A stretch of 64,000 bases of DNA from Coneutiohabitans sp964457925 (GTDB lineage Bacteria; Zhuqueibacterota; Zhuqueibacteria; Zhuqueibacterales; Zhuqueibacteraceae), in NCBI GenBank assembly GCA_964457925.1, contig CAYWGH010000006.1, positions 1-64,000 on the forward strand. The letters run 5' to 3'. Made by a program: the position numbers and the translations under genes. Within the stretch, counting starts at the first letter, position 1. Every line of letters begins with the position of its first letter. Below are positions 9,137-18,235 of this stretch, in pieces. Under the pieces are notes generated by a model that was not told the DNA's origin, ran no database searches, and saw only the letters and a program-made list of their open reading frames with translations.

Positions 9137-9300
9137 CTTTTAAAACTCAGAATAAAATTCTAACTTTTTCTCCGGCGGATTGAAGAACCCAACAATTCCG
9201 GCCTTTCACATCCGTTGGGTTTTTCTACCTGTTGGAAAAAATTATTATCGAATCGCTGCCCGCAGAGCTTCGGATTTCAGCTTGTCTGAAATCTGGCGTA
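9137..9300 (+). repeat. Interspersed repeat family A, copy 1
   Basis: About 164 bp containing two hairpins: one built on CCCAAC / GTTGGG followed by TTTTTCT, and one on GATTTCA / TGAAATC. The same order of blocks (a GGATTGAAG box, CCCAAC, ATCCGTTGGG, GAATCGCTGCCCGC, GGATTTCAG, CTGAAATCTGG) recurs at 9311-9533 and, inverted, at 19804-19974. No open frame. Function unknown. Confidence 0.75.
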
Positions 9301-9310
9301 GGCGCTTAAC

Positions 9311-9533
9311 TTTTGAAACTCAAAATCAAATTCTAATTTTTTCGCCAGCAGATTGAAGAACCCAACGTTTTTTTTATCGCCGCTGGAAAAAACTATTTTG
9401 GCATTGCTGCCCGAAGGGTTCTAGTTTTCAGCTTGCCCGAAAAACTGTTGTTTTTTCTATCCGTCGGAAAAAATTTGTTTTCCGATGCTGCCCGCAGGAC
9501 TTCGGATTTCAGCTTGTCTGAAATCTGGTGTAG
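9311..9533 (+). repeat. Interspersed repeat family A, copy 2 (partly duplicated inside)
   Basis: Direct repeat of copy 1, longer because the block from the GGAAAAA box to GCTGCCCG occurs twice. The CCCAACG half-hairpin has lost its partner, while the CTTCGGATTTCAG / CTGAAATCTGG hairpin is intact. Together with copy 1 it fills most of the 9025-9828 gap; I see no gene in the remainder. Confidence 0.72.
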
Positions 9534-9828
9534 AGTATTACTCTGAAAAAACCTTCGCGACCGTGAATTTTCCCGGTGCAAGCTTGCAGCTTGCTTTCAC
9601 TTGCAGACCAGAAGCCCAATGCTGCTAACTTTTCAGAAAGGCATGCCAATTCAATTACGGAGAAAAATTCACAACAATGATAGAAAAATGAATGGCAAAA
9701 ACATGTAAGCTGTTTTTTCTCAAAAATACTCATGCTCACTCGGAAAGAAAACCAAACATTTTTCTGTCATACATCTTCCTGTCATAACTTGTTTGAAAAA
9801 GTTAGTGACATTGGACCAGAAGCCTGCG

Positions 9829-10869
<1,041 letters not shown>

Positions 10870-11311
10870 GGGGGAGTTAGCCGTAAACCGTGCGGGTTGT
10901 TTATATATCATCCGCTTGTTAGAGCAGCCAAGTATCTGCGAGAATATTTTGCAGATGGTTGACAATAGTTTGGCAGAGCATGCCAAATTTCCTGAAATAT
11001 CTCTTCCCAAAACAGGGTCTGGTTTATAACAAGATGGCAGGGCGGCGAAAGCATAGCGCTGCTATATTGACAAAAAATCCCCCCAAGCGCAATAAAATTT
11101 CTGCTGCCCATCTTGGTGGAGTCGCTGTGAGGAGTTCCTTCTATGGAACTCAGGAACGAACCGAGTCCATAATCGATGATAGTTGGCCGAGGCGGATTCA
11201 AAGCCAGCAAGCAAATTAGAACCAAACCAAAGGTATGTGCAGCGTTGCTCCATGCTCATTGGTAGCAGCAGAGGCCACGTCGAATAATCACTACACTCGC
11301 ACCCAAATACT

Positions 11312-11366
11312 TCAGGGCAAAATGACTCACGCAGCCCGGATTGGCGCACCGATCATTTTGCCCTGA
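11312..11366. repeat. 14-bp perfect inverted repeat near the radical SAM stop codon
   Basis: TCAGGGCAAAATGA (11312-11325) and its exact reverse complement (11353-11366), separated by 27 nt. It ends 17 bp from the stop of the minus-strand radical SAM gene. There is no U-run on either side, so it is not a standard terminator. It resembles short dispersed palindromes built on GGGCAAAATGA. The rest of the 10870-11383 gap shows no gene. Confidence 0.6.
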
Positions 11367-11383
11367 GTTGGAATACAAGACGA

Positions 11384-12991
11384 CTAGCTTGAAAATGCCT
11401 TGCTCAATTCCGACATAGGGATCAAATGTCCCTTCGCTTTGCCATTCGCCGGCGGCAGCAATTGCGCCAGCTCGGATTTGAGATAAGCGTTGGGATCATG
11501 CTCTAGCGCGCCCTGGGGCAGCCAATGCCACAACGGTCCCAAATCCCGCTGCATGCGATTGATATAGAATTGTGGAATCTCGGTGGTTTCCTGCTCGAAA
11601 AAGCGGCGCAGCGGCAAATCGTGCTCCAGGCGGTGGCGCATGGCGGTGTGATACTTGATGCGGCCAAAGCCTTCCGAAGAAATGGCGCGCACGACATTCA
11701 TCCAGCGCGGAATTCTGGCGTCAATCGCTTGATAGCGCCGGCCGATGGCGCGCCACGAAAAGGTGTAGCGCGTCAAATCCACGACATAATCGTAAAACTC
11801 CGGCCAGGCATAGTTCTTGGGCCTGACGTTCATGGCGTGATTGTTATTCAAAAAGTGAAAGGGGAAGGGAATCACGCGTTGATCGCGTTGATAGTCAAGA
11901 TTGAGTTGGGCGGCCTGGCCAAAAGCCGAGAGCAGCGAGTAGCCGGGAAACGCGCCCGGGGTCAGATCGACAAAGCGCTTGGTCAGCTCGAACGGCTCAG
12001 GGCCTTCATCGACGTCGAGGCCGAGCACGAAGTTGGCTTGCACGTAGGGAATATAGCGCATGATCATGTTGACATGCTCGGAAACCTGCCGCACTTTTTC
12101 CATGCCGTGGCGTGTGCCGGTTTTGGATTTGTTGCCGAGATCATACCACGATTCGATGCCCGGCAGCAGCGCCTTGAAGCCGTTGCGTTTCAGCCGTTTC
12201 AAATTTGCCTCGCCCAGCAGCGAGAGGCTGCTTTCCGCGATGAAATCGATGCTGTCCGGCGGCGCGACTTCCTCGATGGCGTCCATGGTTTCATTGAAAC
12301 GTACGCCGAAGTTGGGGTCATGCCAGCCGATGAGCGGCCGCTTGATCTTTTTCAAGAGGAAGCGCAAATCTTCTTTCATGAGTTCGAATTCGAGCGCCTG
12401 GTAGGGCACGGCAGCATCGATGCAAAAGCTGCACGTGTAGGGGCACCCCAAGCTGCCGATCATCGGCACCAATTTGATGAACGGCGCTTTACGCAAGGTC
12501 GGCTCAATGAATTTCCAGCGTTCGCGCACGCCTGGGAGGGAAGTGGGTTGTTGCCCGGCATCCAATCGCACACCGAGTGGACGATGCGGCGAGCAATCGC
12601 GCAACACTTCGGTAATGATTTTCTTATTAGTGAAGCCGAGCACGTAATCGAAATATTTCTGGGCATCATGCGGGTAACACCGCGCATGCGGGCCGCCGAT
12701 AACAGTGACGGCGCCACTTTTTTGAAATTGATGACTCAACGCATAGGCGAGTTGCGCAGCCTGCGTGAATGCGCCGATAAAAACGAGATCAAGATCCTTC
12801 GGCAATTCCTCCTGGAGATTTTCAAAACCCGTGTAGCAAACCAGTTTGACCTCGTGCCCCTCTTCTTCGCACCACAGGGAAATGACCTGCGGCATGATGC
12901 TCGCAAAATTGGCATTCATGACGCGCGCGAACAGGGCGCGTGTGGGGGCTTTGGTGACAAGATCGATCACGCCGACACGAAGCTTGCGCAT
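11384..12991 (-). CDS. Radical SAM protein with B12-binding-like N-terminal domain
   Basis: 535 residues from the ATG at 12991, chosen because AAGGAG lies 6 nt upstream and the fold begins at once (MRKLRVGVIDLV). Residues 1-130 have the Rossmann-like pattern of cobalamin-binding domains, including LVFIGAFTQAAQLAYALS and VIGGPHARCYP; I see no DxHxxG motif, so B12 itself may not be bound. The radical SAM core follows with the cluster motif CPYTCSFC (183-190), then WHDPNFGVRF and LLPGIESW, which match the SAM-barrel strands. The C-terminal ~170 residues are family-specific. Members of this class carry out methylations, cyclisations and other radical chemistry on unknown substrates. It is a single gene between the ECF sigma factor and the kinase. 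I cannot name the reaction. Confidence 0.88.
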   Translation of the reverse strand: MRKLRVGVIDLVTKAPTRALFARVMNANFASIMPQVISLWCEEEGHEVKLVCYTGFENLQEELPKDLDLVFIGAFTQAAQLAYALSHQFQKSGAVTVIGGPHARCYPHDAQKYFDYVLGFTNKKIITEVLRDCSPHRPLGVRLDAGQQPTSLPGVRERWKFIEPTLRKAPFIKLVPMIGSLGCPYTCSFCIDAAVPYQALEFELMKEDLRFLLKKIKRPLIGWHDPNFGVRFNETMDAIEEVAPPDSIDFIAESSLSLLGEANLKRLKRNGFKALLPGIESWYDLGNKSKTGTRHGMEKVRQVSEHVNMIMRYIPYVQANFVLGLDVDEGPEPFELTKRFVDLTPGAFPGYSLLSAFGQAAQLNLDYQRDQRVIPFPFHFLNNNHAMNVRPKNYAWPEFYDYVVDLTRYTFSWRAIGRRYQAIDARIPRWMNVVRAISSEGFGRIKYHTAMRHRLEHDLPLRRFFEQETTEIPQFYINRMQRDLGPLWHWLPQGALEHDPNAYLKSELAQLLPPANGKAKGHLIPMSELSKAFSS

Positions 12992-13208
12992 CGTTACTCC
13001 TTGAAAAAAGTGGTGAGAAACCTGGCTCGCGAAAAACCGCTCCTCAAGGTCGTAACGCCGGTTGCTGGCCGCTTCGCCCATTTCCAATGGGATTCCGCGC
13101 AAAACTGACAGAGCCGTGAGACGCAATGGTAGGAAATTGCCGGTTGAATTGCCACAGTTGTTTTTGGGCCAAACCTTCGCCGGCATAGGACAAAAAAACA
13201 GGCTCGGT

Positions 13209-13961
13209 TTACTTTACATGCACTCCCAGCACGGTACGCGCCTCCTGGGTGAACTCTTCGTCGGATCCTGTGATTTCGCGCAGTTTCTCCAAAAGAATTC
13301 TCCGGAATTCGCGCCGGATGTGGGACAGGTAATTGGTCACTTGAGTGACGGGCAGATTGAAGCGGGTGGCCAGCTCGCCGTAGGTGAGTTTCGCCGCGTC
13401 ATTTTCGCTGAGATCATAACTCTCGAACAGTTGCAAATGAATCTGCTTGTTCCGGCGGCAGCATTCTTCCCGCAGCGCTTCGAGCGCCAGCGCGAACAGG
13501 CTGCGCAACCATTCTTTTTCAAAATAATCTTCGAGGTTTTCGTGATCGGCAATATCGAGATGCTGCAATTCCCCCTCGGCGTTTTCGAAATCGAGCGGGA
13601 TGATTTCTGCGCCGCCGCCGCGTTTGAGGCGCTGCGCGGCTTTGTTTTCATTGGCAACATACCCGTCGAGACAGATGCGCAAAAATGTGCGAAAGCGCGC
13701 TTTTGCGGGATCGTAGTTTTCAAGATAACCTTTTTCCAATGCTTCAGCAAAGAAGCCTTGCGTCAAATCTTTGGCGTCTTCGTTCGCTTTGCGCCATTTC
13801 AAACGAAGATATTTGTAGACCGGTTTCCAATAGGCTGATACAATCGCTTCGCGTGACTGTTGCCGCTCGGCCGCGTCAGGGCTGCGCATCGCGACAATCG
13901 CCGACCAGTGCGTAAGCGGAAACTGATCCTGGGAGCCGCCAATGAAAGTGTCGTCAGGCAT
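13209..13961 (-). CDS. ECF-type RNA polymerase sigma factor
   Basis: 250 residues. The N-terminal half has region 2 features: 'YWKPVYKYLRLKWRKANEDAKDLTQGFFAEAL' contains the DLTQxxF signature that contacts core polymerase. The C-terminal part has a region 4 helix-turn-helix (LTYGELATRFNLPVTQVTNYLSHIRREFRRILL). It belongs to the long-linker ECF group found in bacteria with many Ser/Thr kinases, with a charged insert between the two regions. No anti-sigma factor is adjacent; in this group activity is often tied to a kinase, and one is encoded 2.3 kb downstream on the same strand (inference). Start ATG at 13961. Confidence 0.88.
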   Translation of the reverse strand: MPDDTFIGGSQDQFPLTHWSAIVAMRSPDAAERQQSREAIVSAYWKPVYKYLRLKWRKANEDAKDLTQGFFAEALEKGYLENYDPAKARFRTFLRICLDGYVANENKAAQRLKRGGGAEIIPLDFENAEGELQHLDIADHENLEDYFEKEWLRSLFALALEALREECCRRNKQIHLQLFESYDLSENDAAKLTYGELATRFNLPVTQVTNYLSHIRREFRRILLEKLREITGSDEEFTQEARTVLGVHVK

Positions 13962-14142
13962 GATATTTCCCGGCTATTTCCCAAAATAAATTCTTGCAAA
14001 GCCAGAAAGCGAGCGAAGCCGGACGGTACAGCGCTGGATTCGAACGAAGGCTGTTGCATTGAATCCGACTCTCATTGCCACAAAGATTTGCAAAGCCGGA
14101 TTTCATCGTTATCTGTTGGTTTGTTGAATCTCAGAAAATGGC

Positions 14143-15030
14143 TTGCGGCTTTGGATGCCATTCATTAGCATCCTGTCACGCAACCGGAAAAACGCAAATG
14201 AAAAATTCTTCAGGAAACCCTTGCAACATCTCAAATCTCTTGCCGGGCCGTTTGCCGCATTCACCGCCATTATTTTGATCGCAGCTTTCCTGGGTTCACA
14301 GGAGTATTCCTGGGGCGGCTGGCAACCGGCGAGTTGCATGCCGGCTTCGTGTTTCTGCGAGGGCATTCGTTCCGGAGCCGTGGCGCAGCCGGCCAATGCC
14401 TGGTCGAGTCTCGGCTTTGTATTGATCGGCTTGCTTGTGCTCGGGCAATGCCGTAATGATTTGTCGGCGCATAAACGCCGTGAGCGTTGGAATCCCATGA
14501 CACGCCAAAGCAGCTATGCCGCAACCTACGGCGTCGCGCTGATATTGATCGGATTGGGCAGCGCATTTTATCATGCTTCATTGACGTTCGCAGGGCAATT
14601 CTTTGACGTCATGGGGATGTATCTGCTGGCGACATTTGTTTTGCTTTATAATCTCAACCGCTGGCGGACAATGCCGAAAAAATCTTTTGTGTTGATGTAC
14701 CTCGCCGCCAATTTGATACTGGCCTATCTCTTGATTGAAGTCCCGGTTCTCCGGCGGTGGATTTTTGGCGTGATTTTGTTGGCCGCGCTCGCGCCGGAGT
14801 TTCTCCGGCGACAACAGCGGCAGGTCGATATTCAAACGAAGTACTTGCGCGCAGCGTTGGCGATGATTCTTGCTGCGTTCATCATCTGGATTCTGGACTA
14901 CACCAGAATTCTGTGCGACCCCAACAGTTGGCTGCAAGGCCATGCGCTGTGGCATTTGCTGGGGGCGCAAGCCGCGGGGTGCTTGTATCTTTATTATCGC
15001 TCGGAAAACACTGCACCGCCCGTGAAGTAA
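14143..15030 (+). CDS. Alkaline ceramidase-like membrane hydrolase (CREST family)
   Basis: About 295 residues if started at TTG 14143. ATG 14155 and a TTG at 14221 with an AGGA upstream are alternatives; the first helix begins near residue 37 in all cases. Seven or so hydrophobic helices are visible. The zinc-site residues of alkaline ceramidases fall at the expected spacings: Ser140 and His144 in GSAFYHASL, Asp155 in QFFDVMG, His267 and His271 in GHALWHLLG. These match the Ser-x3-His, His-x10-Asp and His-x3-His pattern of ACER3/PAQR-like hydrolases. A cysteine-rich loop (ASCMPASCFC) sits between helices 1 and 2. The predicted reaction is amide hydrolysis of a ceramide-like lipid. It faces a fatty-acid/sterol hydroxylase gene, which suggests a lipid-tailoring locus (inference). 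Confidence 0.82.
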   Translation: MRLWMPFISILSRNRKNANEKFFRKPLQHLKSLAGPFAAFTAIILIAAFLGSQEYSWGGWQPASCMPASCFCEGIRSGAVAQPANAWSSLGFVLIGLLVLGQCRNDLSAHKRRERWNPMTRQSSYAATYGVALILIGLGSAFYHASLTFAGQFFDVMGMYLLATFVLLYNLNRWRTMPKKSFVLMYLAANLILAYLLIEVPVLRRWIFGVILLAALAPEFLRRQQRQVDIQTKYLRAALAMILAAFIIWILDYTRILCDPNSWLQGHALWHLLGAQAAGCLYLYYRSENTAPPVK

Positions 15031-15099
15031 CCGGCGACCTTACTTCGTGATTTCCGCTATCCGCAAGCATAAATCTGAAATCGATGTAATTTATCCCCG

Positions 15100-15927
15100 C
15101 TAACGCTCTACTTTCATCTTGTTGAGCCGGAGGGGATAAATCAAGCGCGCGATGAGTCCCCGTGGAAATTTTTCCATCCCTTCGAATCCCAGCCGTTCCG
15201 GTTGTTCTTTATCGCCGGGCAGATACGCGGTGCCGAAGAGCCAATCCCACAAACTGAATATAATTGCGAAGTTTTTGCCGTGTCTGCCGCGCAGAATAAG
15301 ATCATGATGCCACACATGCATGCGCGGAGAGTTAATCAGGTAGCGCAACGGGCCCCAACTGATTTTCAAATTCGAGTGATTGAGATGGCCGATGAGCGTG
15401 CCGAACACCGCAATGGCAAGAATAACGTTGCCCTCAACACCCAGCATCACCAGCGGCAAGTAGGTCACACTCTGATAAACCACGATCTCCATCCAATGAA
15501 AGCGGAAATTGCCGATCCAATCCAGTTCTTCAATGCTGTGATGCAATTTGTGAAATTCCCACAGCCACGGCACGCGGTGGAGGAGATTGTGCACGCACCA
15601 CTCCATAAAATCTTTGCAGGTGAGAAAAACGAGAAATTGCAGCCATAGCGGGTTGCCCGCCAGCAGCTTGATCGACTCCGGCGGCGGCGCCTGCCACACG
15701 CCGGAAAATTGGCTCACCTGCTGCACGAACCAACTGCCGATATGCGCCAACAAGACACCGGCGTAATGCCCATTGAAAATCAGCCAGAAATAATCCTGGC
15801 CGATTTGCTCACGCCAGGTTTTTTGCTCCGGGCGCCACGGCGCCAGCCGTTCGAGTATCCAGCAAAACAAGGACACCACCAGCAGCCAGAAAAAATAACC
15901 GCGCGTGTCCCAAATGATTTGCAGCAT
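15100..15927 (-). CDS. Sterol desaturase / fatty acid hydroxylase family protein
   Basis: 275 residues with three to four membrane helices and the complete histidine set of the membrane di-iron family: HNLLH (113-117), HKLHH (126-130) and HVWHH (204-208), plus HLNH (181-184). These ligate two irons that activate O2 to hydroxylate or desaturate an acyl chain, sphingoid base or sterol. The 'PRMHVWHHDL' and 'NFAIIFSLWDWLFGTAYLP' signatures are typical of bacterial members. It is convergent with the ceramidase-like gene (70 bp between stops). A hydroxylated sphingolipid-type substrate is an attractive guess but cannot be read from the sequence. Confidence 0.9.
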   Translation of the reverse strand: MLQIIWDTRGYFFWLLVVSLFCWILERLAPWRPEQKTWREQIGQDYFWLIFNGHYAGVLLAHIGSWFVQQVSQFSGVWQAPPPESIKLLAGNPLWLQFLVFLTCKDFMEWCVHNLLHRVPWLWEFHKLHHSIEELDWIGNFRFHWMEIVVYQSVTYLPLVMLGVEGNVILAIAVFGTLIGHLNHSNLKISWGPLRYLINSPRMHVWHHDLILRGRHGKNFAIIFSLWDWLFGTAYLPGDKEQPERLGFEGMEKFPRGLIARLIYPLRLNKMKVER

Positions 15928-16083
15928 ATCAGCGTTCTGTCTTTTCGGTTTAATTGAGGTTTATCGCCTGCCGGGCACAATGTACTTCAGCATTTTTAAA
16001 ATGTCAATTGCGGATCGCTGCCGCGTAAATCCGGTTTGGCTAGCGGCAAATCAGGAATAGAAATCGGAGAGGAAGGATCAAAA

Positions 16084-16113
16084 TAAAAAAGCCCCCAGCT
16101 TGCGCCAGGGGCC
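16084..16113 (-). terminator. Intrinsic terminator of the response regulator gene
   Basis: On the minus strand a GCCCC / GGGGC stem around a GC-rich loop is followed by TTTTTTATTT, 28 bp downstream of the stop codon at 16141. Confidence 0.8.
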
Positions 16114-16140
16114 CGGAGGGAGGAAAAAATTAATGAGGTA

Positions 16141-16818
16141 CTAGAGGAAACGATAACCTGTGCCGTGGATCGTTTCGATATATTGAGACGGATACTTGTA
16201 TTCGCCCAGCTTTTCCCGCAACCTCTTGATATGCACATCCACCGTGCGGTTGGTAACATAAACCTTCTTGCCCCACACCCGCTCGAGAATTTCCTTGCGG
16301 CTGAACACGTTGTTTCTGCGCGACGCGAGCAAATAAAGCAGCTTGAACTGGATATACGTGAGATCGATGGGCTTGCCGGCTTTGCGCACGCGGTGCTCAT
16401 CGAGGTCGATTTCGATATCCTTGACGCGGATTTTCTTGGCATCCATCAAAGTGAGGCGCCGGCCGATGGCCTTGATGCGCGCCGACAACTCGCGCGGGCC
16501 GAACGGCTTGGCGATGATGTCATCCGCGCCGCTTTCCAGGGCCTTGACGCGCAAATTCTCATCCTCGCTCGAAGTCACCAAAATGAGCGCGGTTCTGTGC
16601 GCTGCAATGTCGTCTTGCAGGTCAATGCACGCCGACCAAACGCGATCGCCGAATTCATCCAAATCTATGATGATGACTGCCGGTTTTTCGGTTGCAACAA
16701 CTTCCGGTAAAGCTTCCAAACGAGAATGGCTTTGGAGCGCGTATCCTTCGCTGTCCAAAAGGTGTTCCAATTGCAGAGAAGTGCCGTTGCCAAAATACTG
16801 AACGATACCTTTTTCCAT
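16141..16818 (-). CDS. OmpR/PhoB-type response regulator with atypical receiver
   Basis: 225 residues from MEKGIVQYFG. GGAGGAG 4 nt upstream decides this start over in-frame Mets further upstream. Residues 1-118 are receiver-like: an Asp in VIIIDLDEFG (D52/D54), VTSSEDE at the Thr/Ser switch strand and the conserved Lys in DDIIAKPFGPREL (K104). The acidic pair normally at the end of the first strand is missing (GIVQYFGNG), so Mg2+-dependent phosphorylation may be lost or altered. Residues ~130-225 form a winged helix of the OmpR class (LTYIQFKLLYLLASRRNNVFSRKEIL, TNRTVDVHIKRLREKLG, YIETIHGTGYRFL). No histidine kinase is adjacent, so it is an orphan. Its target is unknown. Confidence 0.9.
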   Translation of the reverse strand: MEKGIVQYFGNGTSLQLEHLLDSEGYALQSHSRLEALPEVVATEKPAVIIIDLDEFGDRVWSACIDLQDDIAAHRTALILVTSSEDENLRVKALESGADDIIAKPFGPRELSARIKAIGRRLTLMDAKKIRVKDIEIDLDEHRVRKAGKPIDLTYIQFKLLYLLASRRNNVFSRKEILERVWGKKVYVTNRTVDVHIKRLREKLGEYKYPSQYIETIHGTGYRFL

Positions 16819-16961
16819 CGACTCCTCCGAGGGGTTCGACATCCTGTACATGTTGTTGATTTCGCCGTGGTTGATGATCAAGAAATAGCTGCAACCGGCT
16901 ATTTCTGCGTGAGGGAATGGAATTAAAAAATAGGCCTCACACCGAGAGGGTGTCGTGCAGG

Positions 16962-16989
16962 TTGCATTCGTCTACAAATCCTGTATAAT
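16962..16989 (+). promoter_or_regulatory. Sigma-70 promoter, rightward
   Basis: -35 TTGCAT (16962-16967), 16-bp spacer and perfect -10 TATAAT (16984-16989). The nearest plus-strand gene starts about 500 bp further on, and a weak terminator lies in between, so it may drive a short RNA. Confidence 0.55.
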
Positions 16990-16995
16990 ACTTCA

Positions 16996-17117
16996 AACCC
17001 TGCCTAGGCAATACAACCTTTACAAAAGGATTTGCGAGACACTCAAAGAATCCCGATGTGAGGCACAAAGCCGCCTACTGGTATAACCTTGATCCCTTCA
17101 ATCAAGACATTTTTTCC
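16996..17117 (+). ncRNA. Putative ~120-nt small RNA or leader RNA
   Basis: The segment lies between the promoter at 16962-16989 and a hairpin CTTGAT-7 nt-ATCAAG (17088-17106) followed by ACATTTTTT. Inside are alternative helices: CCTTT/AAAGG next to GGATT/AATCC, which share bases, plus a small GGC-ACAAA-GCC hairpin. Overlapping helices are what a switch or attenuator would show. It matches no RNA family that I can name. The rest of 17118-17499 holds no gene I can support. Confidence 0.35.
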
Positions 17118-17499
17118 ATCAGCAACTTGGGTGCCACAAGTAATAGTAGACATCACAAAAATCACCCACAAGCCTGATAAATGATCACGGTTACTTATTT
17201 TTAAGCATTTATATGAGTGACAAATTCAAAATCTATAAGAAAAAATTGAAGATTAATCCGGATCGAAAGCCTTGATTCTACTCAAAAAGTGGCGGAGAGC
17301 GAACAATAATCAGCCAAGTGGCGGAAATTGACCAAATTTATTGCAAAATAATCAGCAAGGTTACAATCTTGTACCACTGTTGAACATTTGGAATTCAAAA
17401 TTGTGTTTCGGCTATACTTATTTCACGCGTGACTCAACTTTTCACGTGGCCGGCGCTTGCGCTTGTGCGCTTTCAAACTTACATTGCCATCATCTTGAT

Positions 17500-18222
17500 A
17501 TGGTCAAACCGATGGAACAACCAGGATACCCTTTGATCTGTCTCGAAAACATTTCCAAAATCTATGGCCAGCAGAGCAATAAGATTTCCGCTTTAGAGGG
17601 CGTCAATTTGACTATCGCGAAAGGCCAATTTCTCGCGCTTTATGGCGCCAGCGGCTCGGGCAAAAGCACGCTGCTCAATTTGATTAGCGGCATTGATCGG
17701 CCCACCGGCGGCAGGATTCTATTCGATGGGCAGGATATTTCAACGATGAACGAGCATGCACTGACGCTGTTGCGGCGGGAGAAAATCGGGTTCGTTTTTC
17801 AATTTTTCAATCTTCTGCCCACGCTCACGGTGCTTGAAAATGTTTTGCTGCCGGCGCAACTTCGCGATACCGCGCAAACAGATTTGCAGGCTCGCGGCAT
17901 TGCGTTGTTGCAAACCTTCGGCATTGGCGATCGCCTGGACGCCATGCCGGATCAACTCTCCGGCGGCCAGCAGCAACGCGTGGCCATCGCGCGCGCGTTG
18001 ATCAATGATCCGGTCTTGTTGCTTGCCGATGAGCCAACCGGCAATCTCGACTTCGAAACGGGCATGAAAATTCTGGCGCTCTTAAAACAACTGGCGGTGC
18101 AACACGGCAAAACCGTGCTGCTCGCCACGCACAGCCTCGAAGCCGCACGTTTCGCCGACCGCGCTTTGCAAGTGCGCGACGGCAAAATTTTTTCTTTGCC
18201 AGCGACTCAACCTCGTTCCTAA
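17500..18222 (+). CDS. ABC transporter ATP-binding protein (LolD/MacB type)
   Basis: About 240 residues from MVKPMEQPGYPLIC. The frame extends to 17341, but the upstream residues do not look like protein, and M at 17512 is an alternative. All nucleotide-binding motifs are intact: Walker A GASGSGKST (49-57), Q-loop FQFFNLLPTLT (100-110), signature LSGGQQQR (153-160), Walker B LLLADEPTGNLD (173-184) and switch His in LLATHS (H211). The FFNLLPTLT and DEPTGNLD forms are those of the LolD/MacB/FtsE group, which power FtsX-fold permeases rather than solute channels. The matching permease is encoded at 20001. These systems move lipoproteins, peptides or lipids across the envelope. It is followed 13 bp later by the amidohydrolase gene. 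Confidence 0.92.
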   Translation: MVKPMEQPGYPLICLENISKIYGQQSNKISALEGVNLTIAKGQFLALYGASGSGKSTLLNLISGIDRPTGGRILFDGQDISTMNEHALTLLRREKIGFVFQFFNLLPTLTVLENVLLPAQLRDTAQTDLQARGIALLQTFGIGDRLDAMPDQLSGGQQQRVAIARALINDPVLLLADEPTGNLDFETGMKILALLKQLAVQHGKTVLLATHSLEAARFADRALQVRDGKIFSLPATQPRS

Positions 18223-18235
18223 CCGAGGCTTATCT

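Noticed and set aside
11525..13108. 527-codon plus-strand frame opposite the radical SAM gene
   Set aside because: The radical SAM gene has intact motifs and a ribosome site; the opposite frame has neither.
17041..17100. Similarity of AGGCACAAAGCC to the c-di-GMP-I (GEMM) riboswitch core
   Set aside because: Only a short stretch resembles the consensus; the first conserved GCAAACC segment and the matching helices are missing.
18210..18226. CCTCG/CGAGG hairpin across the ABC ATPase stop codon
   Set aside because: Five base pairs, no U-run, and the next gene starts 13 bp after the stop, so it is not a terminator.
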